Assembly (NCBI GenBank): GCA_964601735.1
Contig: CAZROO010000008.1
Coordinates: 1 to 56,800, forward strand
DNA: 56,800 nt
Direction: 5' to 3'
Source: DATAJX01 sp964601735
GTDB lineage: Bacteria; Pseudomonadota; Alphaproteobacteria; UBA2136; UBA6156
The notes under the pieces are model-generated. The model was not told the DNA's origin. It saw nothing but the letters and a program-made list of their open reading frames with translations, and made no database searches. This document shows, one piece after another, positions 56,562 to 56,800 of the stretch. The stretch's first letter is position 1. Every line of letters begins with the position of its first letter. The position numbers and the translations under genes are program-made.

Positions 56562-56800
56562 AGAAAGGAGGTGATCCAGGCGCACGTTCCCGTACGCCTA
56601 CCTTGTTATGACTTAGCCCCAATCAATGGTTGCACCGTGGGCGACTGCCTCCTTGCGGTTGGCGCATCGACTTAAGGTGTCCCCATCTTTCATGGCTTGA
56701 CAGGCGGTGTGTACAAGACCCGGGAACGGTATTCACCGCGGCATGGCTGATCCGCGATTACTAGCGATTCCAGCTTCATGCCGTCGAGTTGCAGACGACA
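56562..56800 (-). rRNA. rrs: 16S ribosomal RNA, 3' end (partial)
   Basis: The complement reads through helix 44 to GGATCACCTCCTTTCT, with the anti-Shine-Dalgarno CCTCC. The rest lies beyond the window. Helix 44 carries U1404 (56702) and A1497 (56609) in place of the usual C and G, and A1409-U1491 and G1410-C1490. There is no tRNA-Ile, tRNA-Ala or 23S rRNA downstream; a terminator follows. Confidence 0.97.

Noticed and set aside
1..56800. CRISPR array
   Set aside because: No regularly spaced direct repeats with unique spacers were seen; repeated units here are palindromic and irregularly placed.
1..56800. TGA read as tryptophan
   Set aside because: TGA closes several genes at plausible ends, including overlapping TGATG and ATGA junctions in the island, and standard-code proteins are intact.

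Overview
The window is a high-GC bacterial chromosome segment, most consistent with a divergent, probably uncultured alphaproteobacterium. The evidence is the 3' end of a 16S rRNA ending in the alphaproteobacterial-style CACCTCCTTTCT, the GatCAB amidotransferase genes, bS21, and the sequence style of ClpX, ClpP, NusG, Lon, PrfA/PrmC and a UbiG-like methyltransferase. I cannot name an order. Three runs of exactly 100 N (28799-28898, 48117-48216, 55436-55535) are scaffold gaps of unknown true length; they interrupt hisS, an autotransporter-like gene and an intergenic region.

Layout. 1-6.2 kb: tRNA-Thr, a SufR-like Fe-S regulator, a PfpI-family protein, comF-asnB, two tandem glycine-zipper lipoproteins, a HAD phosphatase. 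6.2-11.8 kb: an accessory, repeat-rich segment bounded by a ~75-bp inverted repeat, with AT-richer genes at both ends and mscL inside a second, larger inverted repeat. 11.8-31.4 kb: housekeeping genes (clpX, clpP, frr, nusG-secE, gatB/gatA/gatC, ruvX, grxC, rpsU, hisS, prfA-prmC) interleaved with single-gene units of unknown function. Several operons that are normally conserved are split here. 31.5-35.4 kb: lipoproteins, a J-domain protein, a prepilin peptidase and an hsp20 gene under a CIRCE operator. 35.4-42.8 kb: a seven-gene leftward operon for a type IVb-pilus/type II-secretion-like machine (ATPase, platform protein, two assembly proteins, an exported protein, two pseudopilins) without a secretin.

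43.56-50.28 kb: an integrated genetic element bounded by two identical complete tRNA-Asp genes, with a tyrosine integrase, a PrimPol/SF3 helicase replication protein, an XRE repressor and a tightly overlapping cargo operon (autotransporter-like protein, small membrane protein, exported protein, zinc ribbon, membrane protein). 50.3-56.8 kb: tRNA-Val, HU, Lon, two small exported Cys-containing proteins, a GIY-YIG nuclease gene enclosed by perfect 32-bp inverted repeats, and a 16S rRNA gene followed at once by a terminator instead of 23S rRNA.

Most notable: (1) the minimal GIY-YIG/inverted-repeat unit, whose end sequence also occurs alone elsewhere in the window; (2) the tRNA-Asp island and its unfamiliar envelope cargo; (3) palindromic elements, similar in behaviour to Rickettsia palindromic elements, that supply the apparent N-termini of two pilus proteins; (4) a paired C1404-G1497 to U-A change in the 16S decoding centre; (5) nested inverted repeats around mscL.
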